Notes: generated by a model from the sequence alone, not told the origin. A DNA stretch of 42,929 bases from CAZKEW01 sp964558915 (GCA_964558915.1 CAZLFV010000012.1:1-42929); one strand, 5' to 3'. Positions 30,703 to 38,465 are shown, numbered from the stretch's first letter. Numbers and translations are program-made.

Positions 30703-31131
30703 TTATTTTGCGATCAGGTCCGCCCGGCCAAGGTCTTTTAGAACCTGCGGATAAATCTCGATGATCGGCTTGAGCACCGGCATGAATCTCACAGCCTGGC
30801 TGACATCTCCTTCGGCCCGCATTTTTCCGGCCAGGAGGGCCGTGATGATATTCACCTTGCCCAGCCAAAACTCGTGATGAACATCGGCCGAGCTCAGGAG
30901 CGTGATGTCTGGCCTCAAGTCACTGTCGCCGAAAACCGTGGCAAAATATTTCCCGGCTTCAGGGATGTCGCGGCAGTTGATCGTGACGACGCTTTCCGGG
31001 TCATGGACCTTGAAGCAAATGACGAGCTTCGACTTTTGAAGCTGTGGACCGATCACCTGGTCTCGAGCGATCCGGTCGAAAAAGGCGCGCTGGATATCAT
31101 AGACCTCGTCTTGGTTTTTGAAATACGGCAT
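30703..31131 (-). CDS. SCP2 sterol-carrier-like protein
   Basis: Protein of 142 residues with an SCP2-like fold, binding lipids or acyl chains in a hydrophobic groove. Residues about 40-120 hold the typical strands (KLVICFKVHDPESVVTINC) and FWLGKVNIITALLAGKMRAEGDVS, which matches the SCP2 pattern (G)-x-L-x-x-(L/M)-x-x-G-K-(V/M)-x-x-x-G. AGGAGG is just before the ATG. It follows the DUF3467 gene by 29 bases and lies upstream of fadL; lipid transport or handling links the two, but this is inference. Confidence 0.85.
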   Translation of the reverse strand: MPYFKNQDEVYDIQRAFFDRIARDQVIGPQLQKSKLVICFKVHDPESVVTINCRDIPEAGKYFATVFGDSDLRPDITLLSSADVHHEFWLGKVNIITALLAGKMRAEGDVSQAVRFMPVLKPIIEIYPQVLKDLGRADLIAK

Positions 31132-31160
31132 CCGTCTCCTCCTTAGATTTCAGTCCGGAC

Positions 31161-31442
31161 CTAATGGACAAACCCAACTGAAGGCGGGACTTCGGCGGGG
31201 ACGATCGGCCCGAAACTATCTTCATACCTTGTGATGTTGGCCTCAAGCGCCTGCATAAATCGTTTAGCATGGGCGGGGCTCAGGATTGTGCGGGAGACGA
31301 GCTTGCCCATCGGGCCGTCGGGAAAAATGAAGGCGAAATCAAAGATGAATTCCTCCCTGGTGTGGCGGATCGCCGCAAGGTTCGAGTACTGCCCCAGGGC
31401 GGTGTGTTCGTCCACTTTTATGTCTATCTTCTTTTCTTCCAT
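31161..31442 (-). CDS. DUF3467 protein
   Basis: Protein of 93 residues of the DUF3467 family. Typical parts are HTREEFIFDFAFIFPDG and LVSRTILSPAHAKRFMQALEANITRYEDSFG. No biochemical function is established. The ATG at 31442 follows GGAGG by 6 bases; an extended frame up to 31706 runs through the upstream non-coding region and is not the gene. It is the first gene of a pair with SCP2. Confidence 0.85.
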   Translation of the reverse strand: MEEKKIDIKVDEHTALGQYSNLAAIRHTREEFIFDFAFIFPDGPMGKLVSRTILSPAHAKRFMQALEANITRYEDSFGPIVPAEVPPSVGFVH

Positions 31443-31499
31443 TGCATTCCTCCAGTGCGAACCGGTTTTTATTTTCCTTGAACAGCAGGCAAATTTCAA

Positions 31500-31519
31500 C
31501 TTTAAAAAATTTTTTAAAG
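31500..31519. repeat. Perfect AT-rich palindrome
   Basis: CTTTAAAAAATTTTTTAAAG is a perfect 20-base dyad between the DUF3467 gene and the plus-strand promoter at 31525. It could be an operator or a bent-DNA element for either direction. Confidence 0.6.
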
Positions 31520-31524
31520 AGGTC

Positions 31525-31552
31525 TTTACATTTGCCTTTTTCGTGTTATAAT
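31525..31552 (+). promoter_or_regulatory. Sigma70-type plus-strand promoter facing an opposing gene
   Basis: TTTACA (31525-31530), 16-base spacer, perfect TATAAT (31547-31552). No plus-strand gene lies downstream until 32749; the reading runs into a hairpin at 31557-31591 and then into the 3' end of the opposing gene. Confidence 0.7.
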
Positions 31553-31556
31553 AGTT

Positions 31557-31597
31557 GTGGCTTTCTTGCGCGGGCTGGAGAAAGCCCCCACCTTTTT
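31557..31597 (+). ncRNA. Candidate short RNA ending at a terminator hairpin
   Basis: GGCTTTCT (31559-31566) pairs perfectly with AGAAAGCC (31579-31586), with an outer GT/AC pairing across a small bulge, followed by CCACC and TTTTT (31593-31597). The predicted transcription start from the promoter at 31525-31552 is near 31558, so the RNA would be about 40 bases and nearly all hairpin. Its sequence is not known to me; it may instead be a terminator with a chance promoter. Confidence 0.4.
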
Positions 31598-31671
31598 GGT
31601 TCCCATCATCAACCCCCCTTTTGCTGACAACAGCCCGCACCTTCTTCCCGCCGCGCCAGCGGACAGACTTC

Positions 31672-32529
31672 TTACGAAATCGGTTCACCTTCCGGATAGG
31701 CAGCAATGATTTCCACGGGCACTTCCAAGACTCTACTCCACCCGCCCATGCGCTCGACGACTTTGGGGCTGGTCAGAACTCTCTTTTTTCCGTTCTCGAT
31801 AAGGTAGACTCCCCTCACGGGGCGGTCGCTCTGCTCGATGATGAGGCAGCCCTCAAAAGTCAGGTCGATCAGCGTGTCTATTCTCATCATTTCGAGCGTG
31901 TCAGAGGAAACTTCCACGAGATACTTCCAGGGGTTTTTCCCTCTTTTGAGATTGTAATTATAGCGGAAGAGGCTCTCTAGGCTTTTGAAAGGATGACGGA
32001 CATAATGCCCGGGCCCCTTTTTTTCAATCAGATAGACGGTGGCATCACTGGCTTTGACATACTTTTCATGAAGATAGGCCAGGTTGTCCGGAGAAGCCCA
32101 TTCGGAGAACGCTTTGTCCATTCTGTTGAGAAGTCTGCTGCAGCCCGACATGGAAGAGGGCCTGACGCCCGCTCTGCCCATGGATTCTTTAAGGTCCTCG
32201 AAAGAGCGCGTGAGATAAGTAAAAGCATTATACAGGTTTGTCCGCAGATATCCGGGGCCGGAGTAGCCGGACTGCTCCCCGGCAAGTCTCAGGAAAAGCC
32301 GGCAAGACGCCAGAAAGGACTCCGATTTAAACAGCACGGCCTGCTCCTCGTCAGAGATCGTGTTGTTCCAGCCCTGAAAATGGTCAAAGCTGCTCTGGGC
32401 AATGAGGGCGGCCTCCCTCTCCAGCTCCAGGCCAAGGTTGTAGACGGCTTGCCTCGAATCGCCAGCCGCATGGGCTGCTGTGAAGAAGAAAAGAAGTATG
32501 GGAAAAAATCTGGGAATAGTTTTTTTCAT
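31672..32529 (-). CDS. Exported protein with C-terminal envelope-type repeat
   Basis: Protein of 285 residues, not recognised as a whole. A signal peptide (about 1-22, ending AHAAG) is followed by a mainly helical region (about 23-190). The C-terminal segment RGVYLIENGKKRVLTSPKVV resembles a short module found in extracellular proteins (VYLI-x-x-GKKR-P-x-x-S-x-x-V), where it recurs several times; here there is one copy. The start at 32529 follows GGAGG by 5 bases. It is a single gene between two promoters that diverge at 32552 and 32680. Confidence 0.68.
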   Translation of the reverse strand: MKKTIPRFFPILLFFFTAAHAAGDSRQAVYNLGLELEREAALIAQSSFDHFQGWNNTISDEEQAVLFKSESFLASCRLFLRLAGEQSGYSGPGYLRTNLYNAFTYLTRSFEDLKESMGRAGVRPSSMSGCSRLLNRMDKAFSEWASPDNLAYLHEKYVKASDATVYLIEKKGPGHYVRHPFKSLESLFRYNYNLKRGKNPWKYLVEVSSDTLEMMRIDTLIDLTFEGCLIIEQSDRPVRGVYLIENGKKRVLTSPKVVERMGGWSRVLEVPVEIIAAYPEGEPIS

Positions 32530-32551
32530 TCGGACCTCCATATCTATGATT

Positions 32552-32580
32552 TAGATAGTCTCGCCGTCCTCAAAAGTCAA
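32552..32580 (-). promoter_or_regulatory. Promoter of the exported repeat protein
   Basis: Minus-strand TTGACT (32575-32580), 17-base spacer, then TATCTA (32552-32557), about 22 bases before the start codon at 32529. The -10 is imperfect. Confidence 0.5.
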
Positions 32581-32613
32581 ATCCGGATTTTTTTTAGGCA
32601 AACATCTTTTGTG

Positions 32614-32651
32614 TGATTCGATGTGGGCAGGAAGCCGCCCACATCATGAAG
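32614..32651. repeat. Palindromic element, short copy B
   Basis: GATGTGGGC (32620-32628) and GCCCACATC (32637-32645) form a perfect 9-base stem with loop AGGAAGCC. The outer bases are TGATTC on the left and ATGAAG on the right, the reverse complements of the right and left outer sequences of the long element at 1242-1504. Read in reverse it keeps the long copy's ends with almost all of the interior missing. Confidence 0.78.
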
Positions 32652-32679
32652 ATAACATATATGGAGACGCTTCCTTTTC

Positions 32680-32708
32680 TTGACCCTTTTTTGATCCAGT
32701 GCTAAATT
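32680..32708 (+). promoter_or_regulatory. Promoter of the methionine-sulfoxide reductase gene
   Basis: TTGACC (32680-32685), 17-base spacer, TAAATT (32703-32708), about 40 bases before the GTG start at 32749. It supports the downstream start over the TTG at 32707, which would lie inside the -10. Confidence 0.65.
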
Positions 32709-32748
32709 GTCGGAGACGCGCATCTCAAACTCGATATGGAGGCCGATT

Positions 32749-33231
32749 GTGGAACAGAACGCGACTCTGGCCAGGAGATATCAAAGAATTTATACCCAGC
32801 TCGAGCCCCTTCTTGGGAAGACGGAAAACACGTTCGCCCGGATGGCAACTATCGCTGCTATGTTGCATCACAAGATGCCTCACTTCTTCTGGACCGGGTT
32901 TTATCTCCTCGATAGAGGCGAACTCGTCGTCGGGCCGTACCAGGGTCCGCTGGCCTGCCCGGTCCTGGAAAAGAACAAAGGCGTTTGCTGGGCAGGGATC
33001 CTCCGTCGCGAAACGATTATTGTTCCAGACGTCCATCAGTTCCCCGGTCATATCTCTTGTGACAGCCGCTCTAATGCGGAGATCGTCGTTCCCCTCTTCA
33101 ACGCACATAACGACATCTGGGGCGTCCTGGATGTGGACAGCCGAAAATTTGATGCCTTTTCTGCCACGGATAAAGACTGGCTCGAGAAAATCGTCCGGCT
33201 GGTCTCACCGGCACAATTTTCCTCTTTTTGA
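32749..33231 (+). CDS. msrC: Free methionine-(R)-sulfoxide reductase (GAF domain)
   Basis: GAF-domain enzyme of 160 residues that reduces free methionine-R-sulfoxide. Cys70 (GPLACPVL), Cys80 (KGVCWAG) and Cys104 (GHISCDS) have the spacing 10 and 24 seen in the E. coli enzyme (Cys84, 94, 118); Cys104 is the expected catalytic residue. FFWTGFYLL and VVPDVHQFPGHI are also conserved. The GTG at 32749 is chosen because GGAGG lies 6 bases before it and because the earlier TTG at 32707 overlaps the predicted -10. The gene converges with the M64 peptidase. The symbol follows common use for fRMsr. Confidence 0.9.
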   Translation: MEQNATLARRYQRIYTQLEPLLGKTENTFARMATIAAMLHHKMPHFFWTGFYLLDRGELVVGPYQGPLACPVLEKNKGVCWAGILRRETIIVPDVHQFPGHISCDSRSNAEIVVPLFNAHNDIWGVLDVDSRKFDAFSATDKDWLEKIVRLVSPAQFSSF

Positions 33232-33298
33232 CCGGGGATCAGAAATTTAGCCCGAAGACCCGGTAACGCAGCCTTTACCCCGATGCTGATCTTGGCGG

Positions 33299-34771
33299 CT
33301 ATTCCGCATAGTACTTGATGACGCGGATGACAGCTTCCTCGCAGACTTTGCAGAAGGGCTTTTTCCCTTTTGTAAACATCAGGCAATCGACCGCCGGCCG
33401 AAAGAGTCCTTTGGAGGCATAGCCGGCACCCTCGCACGCTCCCGTCATCCCCCCAAACTTGCTGTTACGAAGAAAATCGTCCACCTTCCTGGCATTCTCC
33501 AGAGAGAGTTTCTCCGATTCTGCTTCGAGCTGTTCGACCTCGGCCCGCGGCGCGCCCGACCTTTTCATCGACGCGATCCTCGAGTTGATCTCTCTCCGAA
33601 TTTTCTGGTAGGCGCTGTCTATTCTATCGAATTCCTCTTTTTCCCAGGGGGTCGGGATGGCGATTCCCGGAGTGATCCATTGTTTCCACTTGAGATTATT
33701 CGGGTCGAGAAGAGCTGTGATATTGGGTTCCACGGGTTCCACTCCCGCGGGGTAAAATTCATTATAAGCCACTTCCGAGGTGTAGTATTCGTCCCCGAGA
33801 CCGGCAAAGGAATGGCCAAATTCGTGGAGGATGAGGTATTCGAACCACTGGTTGTCGGTCGTGAACGTGGAAAATAAGTTATAGATTCCGCCCCCTCCGT
33901 AACGTTTATGATTCACCATGATGAAGAGAGTGTCATACGGGACGTGGGCCGCGATATCGCGGAGGCTCTGGTTGTCTTCTGTCAGAACATAGCGCTCGGA
34001 ACCGAGGGAATCGAAGGTGGCGCCGACTGCAGTGTTCTTAAAAATCCCGTGGCTCGGTTCATCGCAGCCGCTTTCATCAGAGGCTTTGAAAATGCCAGAG
34101 ACGTTAAAAAGATTTCGGCGGCTCAGGTAAGGCTCTTGGCCAAGCAGGACATCGGCGAATCGCTTCCCATCCGCCTCTGCTTTCTTCTCTTCCGCAGCGG
34201 TGTAGCCCTCGGCCACAAAGACGACATCCACCTTCTCGTGGGGGTCGCCGCTTCTAATAATTTCAAACACCTTGACACCTTTGGCCGGGGACTCTGTATT
34301 GATAAAAATATCCTTGGGGTTGATGTCAGCGCTAAACAGGGGCCGGAGTATATTCTTCCTGTCCCTCATTTCGACCGTAAACCTGACCGTGTTCCTTGGA
34401 AAAGGAATGAGAGCTGATTCATGATAGGTTCTTTTCAGACCTTGGCCGGCCGCCGCCGTGGTCTTGTACTCTCCAAAATAGCTGTCAAAGCCTTTCGAAA
34501 AAACCAGCTGGCCGGAAGCCCCATCAAATACCTTGATGCAATAGCGGCCGCAATTAAACGGGTCGGTCAGATTCCGTCGACTCCCCGCCCAAATTCCCTG
34601 CCGGCAGATGCGGTCCAGGGTGATGAGCTCTCCCTGTGAGTTTCCGGAATGATAGTAGTCGATGCGCATCGTCTGATCGATAAAATATTTATCGAATACG
34701 GCAGATGGCGAGCCCGGGAGAATCCCCGAGGTCAAAATTCCAAAAGCCAAGACAAAAATGCGTTTCACCAT
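33299..34771 (-). CDS. Secreted peptidase, M64 family
   Basis: Zinc metallopeptidase of 490 residues of the M64 (IgA-peptidase-like) family. A signal peptide lies at about residues 1-24. The zinc site is HEFGHSFAGLGDEYY near residue 316: His316 and His320 ligands with catalytic Glu317, and a downstream Asp or Glu as third ligand, as in the extended HExxHxxxGxxD motif. Preceding DNQWFEYLILHE is the family pattern. The C-terminal third (LMFTKGKKPFCKVCEEAV) has three cysteines that may form a disulfide. The start at 34771 follows GGAGG by 7 bases. It follows the agmatinase gene after a hairpin-bearing gap. The substrate is unknown. Confidence 0.87.
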   Translation of the reverse strand: MVKRIFVLAFGILTSGILPGSPSAVFDKYFIDQTMRIDYYHSGNSQGELITLDRICRQGIWAGSRRNLTDPFNCGRYCIKVFDGASGQLVFSKGFDSYFGEYKTTAAAGQGLKRTYHESALIPFPRNTVRFTVEMRDRKNILRPLFSADINPKDIFINTESPAKGVKVFEIIRSGDPHEKVDVVFVAEGYTAAEEKKAEADGKRFADVLLGQEPYLSRRNLFNVSGIFKASDESGCDEPSHGIFKNTAVGATFDSLGSERYVLTEDNQSLRDIAAHVPYDTLFIMVNHKRYGGGGIYNLFSTFTTDNQWFEYLILHEFGHSFAGLGDEYYTSEVAYNEFYPAGVEPVEPNITALLDPNNLKWKQWITPGIAIPTPWEKEEFDRIDSAYQKIRREINSRIASMKRSGAPRAEVEQLEAESEKLSLENARKVDDFLRNSKFGGMTGACEGAGYASKGLFRPAVDCLMFTKGKKPFCKVCEEAVIRVIKYYAE

Positions 34772-34815
34772 CGTCATTCCTCCTCTATTCCTTTAAAATC
34801 TGTTCATTTAAATGA

Positions 34816-34898
34816 CTGGCACGGCTGTGCTCCGTCCGCCCGAACCTTATGGGGTGGGGGGGTCTTTAGCGAGGACGGATGGGGCACAGCCGCGCCAG
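34816..34898 (-). repeat. Large imperfect hairpin between agmatinase-like and M64 genes
   Basis: CTGGCACGGCTGTGC (34816-34830) pairs with GCACAGCCGCGCCAG (about 34884-34898) at 14 of 15 positions, and TCCGTCC pairs with GGACGGA further in. The loop contains a GC-rich G-run and GTCTTTAGCGAGGA. The hairpin starts about 10 bases after the agmatinase-like stop codon, so it could end that transcript, but no T-run follows on the minus strand. It may belong to the same repeat class as the element at 1242-1504. Confidence 0.68.
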
Positions 34899-34907
34899 GA
34901 CCCATTC

Positions 34908-35750
34908 TCAGCGTCCTTTTTTGACCATCATCCCCGCCACTTCCTTTATGATTTTTACGGCCGCAGCGGCGGTTATGCCAGAAACATCTCGGCTGGCGTT
35001 GAGCTCCACGACGTCCAGGCCGACAACCCTGGCTTTAAGAGAATGAATGAGGTCAATGGCCTGACGCGTTGAAAGGCCGCCAGCTTCCTGGTGTGATACC
35101 CCGGGCGCGAAACCCGGGTCGAGCGAATCCAGGTCAAATGAAATATAGAGCGGCCGCGAGAAACTCAAGGCAGGGCCATCTCTCAAATCTTTCATCTCGA
35201 TCATCCGGACGCCGTGGTGGCGGGCCTTGGCCCATTGATCCCGGGTGGCCGCCCTGATCCCGACCTGGACGAGCTCCTTGGCCAGGCCGTCCTCCATAAT
35301 CCGGGCAAAAGGGCAGGCGTGAGAATAGCGGTCGCCGTAAAGGTCTTCATAAAGATCGGGATGAGCGTCAAAATGAAGGATATCCAAGGCCGGAAAGTAT
35401 TTGGCCATGGCTTTTAATACAGGATAGGAAATGGAATGGTCCCCGCCAAGGATGATCGGTTTGGCTTTATTCTTAAGGATGTCCAGGACAGCGGCTTCAA
35501 TTCGGTCAAACGTTTTGTCCACATCACCCGAGGTATCGACATCTCCTAAGTCGACGATGACTGTGTCATGCTCGAGGTCAACGCCCAGCTCGGTGAACGG
35601 GTTCCTGACCTTTCCGGTGGACGCCGCCCGGATGGCCGCAGGCCCCCCGGCCGCGCCCTTCAGAAAGGAAGATTTTTCATCAAAGGGAACGCCGATAATG
35701 GCCAGGTTATATTTCCGGCTCTTCTGGATTGCGCCTCCGAAGTCAGTCAT
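34908..35750 (-). CDS. Agmatinase/arginase-family ureohydrolase
   Basis: Manganese ureohydrolase of 280 residues, hydrolysing a guanidino substrate such as agmatine to a diamine and urea. Metal-binding motifs are complete: GGDHS, FDAHPDLYED and SFDLDSLDPGFAPG. The sequence is nearer agmatinase (SpeB) than arginase, but substrate choice cannot be read with certainty; formiminoglutamase and guanidinobutyrase remain possible. GGAGG is just before the ATG. It starts 3 bases after the MEMO-like gene, so the two form one operon. Confidence 0.9.
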   Translation of the reverse strand: MTDFGGAIQKSRKYNLAIIGVPFDEKSSFLKGAAGGPAAIRAASTGKVRNPFTELGVDLEHDTVIVDLGDVDTSGDVDKTFDRIEAAVLDILKNKAKPIILGGDHSISYPVLKAMAKYFPALDILHFDAHPDLYEDLYGDRYSHACPFARIMEDGLAKELVQVGIRAATRDQWAKARHHGVRMIEMKDLRDGPALSFSRPLYISFDLDSLDPGFAPGVSHQEAGGLSTRQAIDLIHSLKARVVGLDVVELNASRDVSGITAAAAVKIIKEVAGMMVKKGR

Positions 35751-35753
35751 TCC

Positions 35754-36995
35754 TCACCTCCCCGATGCGTCATCCTCAAGGATGACCGCAGCAAAGCTGA
35801 CGGCCGATTGAGTCGGCTCTTCTTTCCAAAATTCATAGTCGAGCGAGCGGCCTTTCACACCGGGCAAAGCCTCGAGAAGGGAGGCCAGGGCCGGGAAGCC
35901 ACAGACATTGTACTTGTCCCTCACTCTCCTGGATTCGGCCCAGAACGCTTGGACATCTGCTCCGCAAAATGCTTGGAGAAGCGACTGGTCATGTGCTCTC
36001 GCCTCCAATAGCAGGGACGAAGCCGTTTCCTGGTGGCCGAACTTTGGGCCGATGTGCGAAAAATCAACCCCGGCCACGACCAGGTCCCGGCCCCACCCCT
36101 CATCCAAAAAGGACCTGAATTCCTCCAAAAACCCGCCCACCCCAGCAATCTCGGATGCACGGCAAACCGTCTCCAGCACAGACGCAAAAGAGCCGCAAAG
36201 GATGGGGACCAAAGAAAATGACAGGCCGAAAAGGTGTTGGAGAAAAATAACCTGGAATTCGAGAGAGTGTTCCCGCCGGTGGGAAATATCGGAAGAAGAT
36301 ACAACCGGGCCGCCAGCTTTTTTCAAAGCACGAACAACGTCTTTCTCCGTCCTCACCCGTCCGAGCGGCGTTTCATAATCCTTTTCTGTCAGGCTGTAGA
36401 ACCCGTCATCGAGACCGTGGCCTGTGCCGATGAGGAAGACCCGGCGTGGGCTCTCCCTGCTGATCGCCCGATAAGCCCTGGCGTAGACTCTTTTCCCCGC
36501 TTCCAAATCAATGTGCGGGGCGACGAGCCCCCGAATGCGGCCCCGGCCGTTTCCTTCAGGATCACTTTCTGCCGCTTTGAGGATGGAATCGAGATAAAGC
36601 CTGAGGTCCGAAGCCTGAGCCGGATAAGAGACTCCGGCGTGGCTGGGCTTCCGGACTTCGAGCCGATGATACTCGGATAGAATTCTATTTTTCCCTTCCT
36701 CATACCGGGGGCTCTCGAGAAGATAGGCCGAATCGATCTCCCGGACAAATTTTTCAATGAGTTCGCTATCCACCAAGACCCCCCTTTTCTGTCGGACCAA
36801 CTCAACCTGAAGATCACGAATGGTCCTGTTCCCGTCGATCAATCCGATTAAACTCAAGACGTCCCCCTGCAGGATGACCGGGTCGCGGATCAACCCCAGG
36901 AAATCGCGGACAAGAAGGGCGTTTTTCCCCTGATAGGAAGTCTGGACAATTTCGAGGTCCGGCCTCACCCTGGGGACCGGAGATTCCTTTCTCAT
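35754..36995 (-). CDS. MEMO1-family protein (AmmeMemoRadiSam system protein B)
   Basis: Protein of 413 residues. Residues about 125-410 match the MEMO fold, related to LigB-type non-haem iron dioxygenases: THAGVSYP-like HAGVSYPA, GLVAPHIDLEAG, LIGTGHGLDDGFYS, ISHRREHSLEFQVIFL with metal-ligand His/Cys candidates. Residues 1-120 form an extra N-terminal domain (PDLEIVQTSYQGKNALLVRDFLGLI...) often seen on bacterial members. In archaea and bacteria MEMO proteins co-occur with AMMECR1 and a radical-SAM protein; neither is in this window. It may be the operon leader, with agmatinase downstream. Confidence 0.9.
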   Translation of the reverse strand: MRKESPVPRVRPDLEIVQTSYQGKNALLVRDFLGLIRDPVILQGDVLSLIGLIDGNRTIRDLQVELVRQKRGVLVDSELIEKFVREIDSAYLLESPRYEEGKNRILSEYHRLEVRKPSHAGVSYPAQASDLRLYLDSILKAAESDPEGNGRGRIRGLVAPHIDLEAGKRVYARAYRAISRESPRRVFLIGTGHGLDDGFYSLTEKDYETPLGRVRTEKDVVRALKKAGGPVVSSSDISHRREHSLEFQVIFLQHLFGLSFSLVPILCGSFASVLETVCRASEIAGVGGFLEEFRSFLDEGWGRDLVVAGVDFSHIGPKFGHQETASSLLLEARAHDQSLLQAFCGADVQAFWAESRRVRDKYNVCGFPALASLLEALPGVKGRSLDYEFWKEEPTQSAVSFAAVILEDDASGR

Positions 36996-37013
36996 GTGTG
37001 TTTTTCCTTCCCT

Positions 37014-37042
37014 TTACTACAATTTTTCTGCTAAAAAAGCAA
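37014..37042 (-). promoter_or_regulatory. Candidate promoter of the MEMO-agmatinase operon
   Basis: Minus-strand TTGCTT (37037-37042), 17-base spacer, TAGTAA (37014-37019), about 18 bases before the start at 36995. Both elements are moderate matches. Confidence 0.42.
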
Positions 37043-37077
37043 ATCGGCGCCGAGCAAATGGATAAAGGAAACCGTAT

Positions 37078-38193
37078 TTGTTATCATTATCTTCACGGCC
37101 GCGGGCAATAAAAATGTCCTACCTAAGGATGATGCGAAAATTCAACCAGATTTATGATCGGGCCAGCAGCCCTGAGCGTCTCATTCCTGCCGATTACGCG
37201 AAGGACGCATTTGTCCTCTTTTCCGACCAACACAAGGGCGACGGGAGCAACGCCGACGATTTTAAAACGAACGCCGGCCTTTATGTAAAAGCGCTCTCTC
37301 ACTATGAAGAAAAGGGATTTAAGCTGATTGTTCTCGGGGACAGTGAAGAATGCTGGGAAAACGGCTTCGACCGGATCCTGGCTCGGTATGAACAGGTCAT
37401 CAAAAAGGAAATTGACCTGGCCGTCACAGCGCCAAACCAGAAAAGGTTAAGAATCTGGGGAAATCATGACAAAGAGATGTCCCTGCGCCGATTCAGAAAG
37501 CATTACCGGAACCTTGCCACGCCCCTTCTTGATAACGTGACCTATAGTGAGGGCCTCTGCCTCGGGCCGGACATTTTTATCGTCCACGGACATCAGGGAC
37601 GCTTTTTTGAGGACATGGCCTGGAAAGTCAGCCGCCTGGCCGTCAAGTTCATCTGGAAAAGCCTGCAAAAAATCTTCTCGATTGGGAAAGAAGGACCTTC
37701 GGAAAATATCCGTCTTCGGGACGGCCTCGAACGCAACTATTATCGCTGGGCGAAGAAAAGGCGGGTCCTTTTGGTTTGCGGCCACACGCATATGGCGCTC
37801 TTTGCCTCGCTCTCCCATCTCGACCGCCTGGACAAAGAGATTTATGAGCTTGAGAAAAAAAAGGAACCAGCGGAGCGCATCGCCCTAAAAAAGGCCGAGC
37901 GGGAGAGAACTATCCGCCGCCGGAAGGGAATACCCCGGTCGTTTTTTGAGGCTCCGCCGCGGGAACCGGTGCCTTGCTATTTCAATACCGGCTGCTGTTG
38001 TTACGCCAACGGGATCACCTGCCTCGAGATTCAGAACGGGTTGATCCGGCTGGTCAAATGGCAGCGCCAATCGGGTACGCCGGTCATTCTGGCTGAAGAG
38101 TCGGTCGCAAGAATTCTGACGGCGATTAAAAAGGGGCTGCCGCTCGAGGTTCAAAAAGCGGGAGCATATGACTCCCTTGATTCAATTTCTTGA
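37078..38193 (+). CDS. Calcineurin-like phosphoesterase, LpxH-related
   Basis: Metallophosphoesterase of 371 residues with all five metal-site blocks: FSDQHKGD (D-x-H), VLGDSEE, WGNHD, IVHGHQG and CGHTHMALF. The first two blocks are like those of UDP-2,3-diacylglucosamine pyrophosphatase (LpxH), a lipid A enzyme, but the protein is longer and carries a helical insert rich in charge (about 240-285) and a C-terminal extension. Lipid A synthesis is therefore possible but unproven. The TTG at 37078 has AAAGGA 8 bases upstream; the ATG at 37114 is an alternative without a clear site, so the start is uncertain. Confidence 0.78.
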   Translation: MLSLSSRPRAIKMSYLRMMRKFNQIYDRASSPERLIPADYAKDAFVLFSDQHKGDGSNADDFKTNAGLYVKALSHYEEKGFKLIVLGDSEECWENGFDRILARYEQVIKKEIDLAVTAPNQKRLRIWGNHDKEMSLRRFRKHYRNLATPLLDNVTYSEGLCLGPDIFIVHGHQGRFFEDMAWKVSRLAVKFIWKSLQKIFSIGKEGPSENIRLRDGLERNYYRWAKKRRVLLVCGHTHMALFASLSHLDRLDKEIYELEKKKEPAERIALKKAERERTIRRRKGIPRSFFEAPPREPVPCYFNTGCCCYANGITCLEIQNGLIRLVKWQRQSGTPVILAEESVARILTAIKKGLPLEVQKAGAYDSLDSIS

Positions 38194-38205
38194 TTCAAGA
38201 GAGTC
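38170..38205. repeat. Inverted repeat over the 3' end of the phosphoesterase gene
   Basis: GACTCCCTTGATTCAA (38170-38185) pairs with TTGATTCAAGAGAGTC (38190-38205) at 14 of 16 positions, with a 4-base loop. It overlaps the stop codon at 38191-38193. No T-run follows, so it is more likely to stabilise the mRNA end than terminate. Confidence 0.6.
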
Positions 38206-38226
38206 AATGAAAGGAGGGTGGGGGGT

Positions 38227-38255
38227 GGGAGAGGGATCCTCCCCCTCTCCCTTTT
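38227..38255 (+). terminator. Rho-independent terminator of the phosphoesterase gene
   Basis: GGGAGAGGG (38227-38235) pairs perfectly with CCCTCTCCC (38243-38251) with a 7-base loop, followed by TTTT (38252-38255). It lies in the 272-base gap before the ferritin-like gene; the remaining part of that gap holds only GC-rich sequence. Confidence 0.78.
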
Positions 38256-38431
38256 CACAACCTCGGCTACGCCTTGGATGAGGGAATCGAGCCGTTGAGG
38301 CTGCGACACCGAAATCCTGTCATACGCTCCCGGGCCGCGCAATCACCTCTAGGGAGGGTTTTGGGGGTGAATTTTGCTCCCCGTCTTCGCCCCGGCCCAA
38401 GAGCTGGCTTCCTTTTTCACTAAAAGATGAC

Positions 38432-38437
38432 TATAAT
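38432..38437 (+). promoter_or_regulatory. -10 element upstream of the ferritin-like gene
   Basis: Perfect TATAAT, about 28 bases before the ATG at 38466, but no clear -35 at the proper distance. Confidence 0.45.
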
Positions 38438-38465
38438 CGTAGAAATTTCTTGTGGAGGACGTCCG

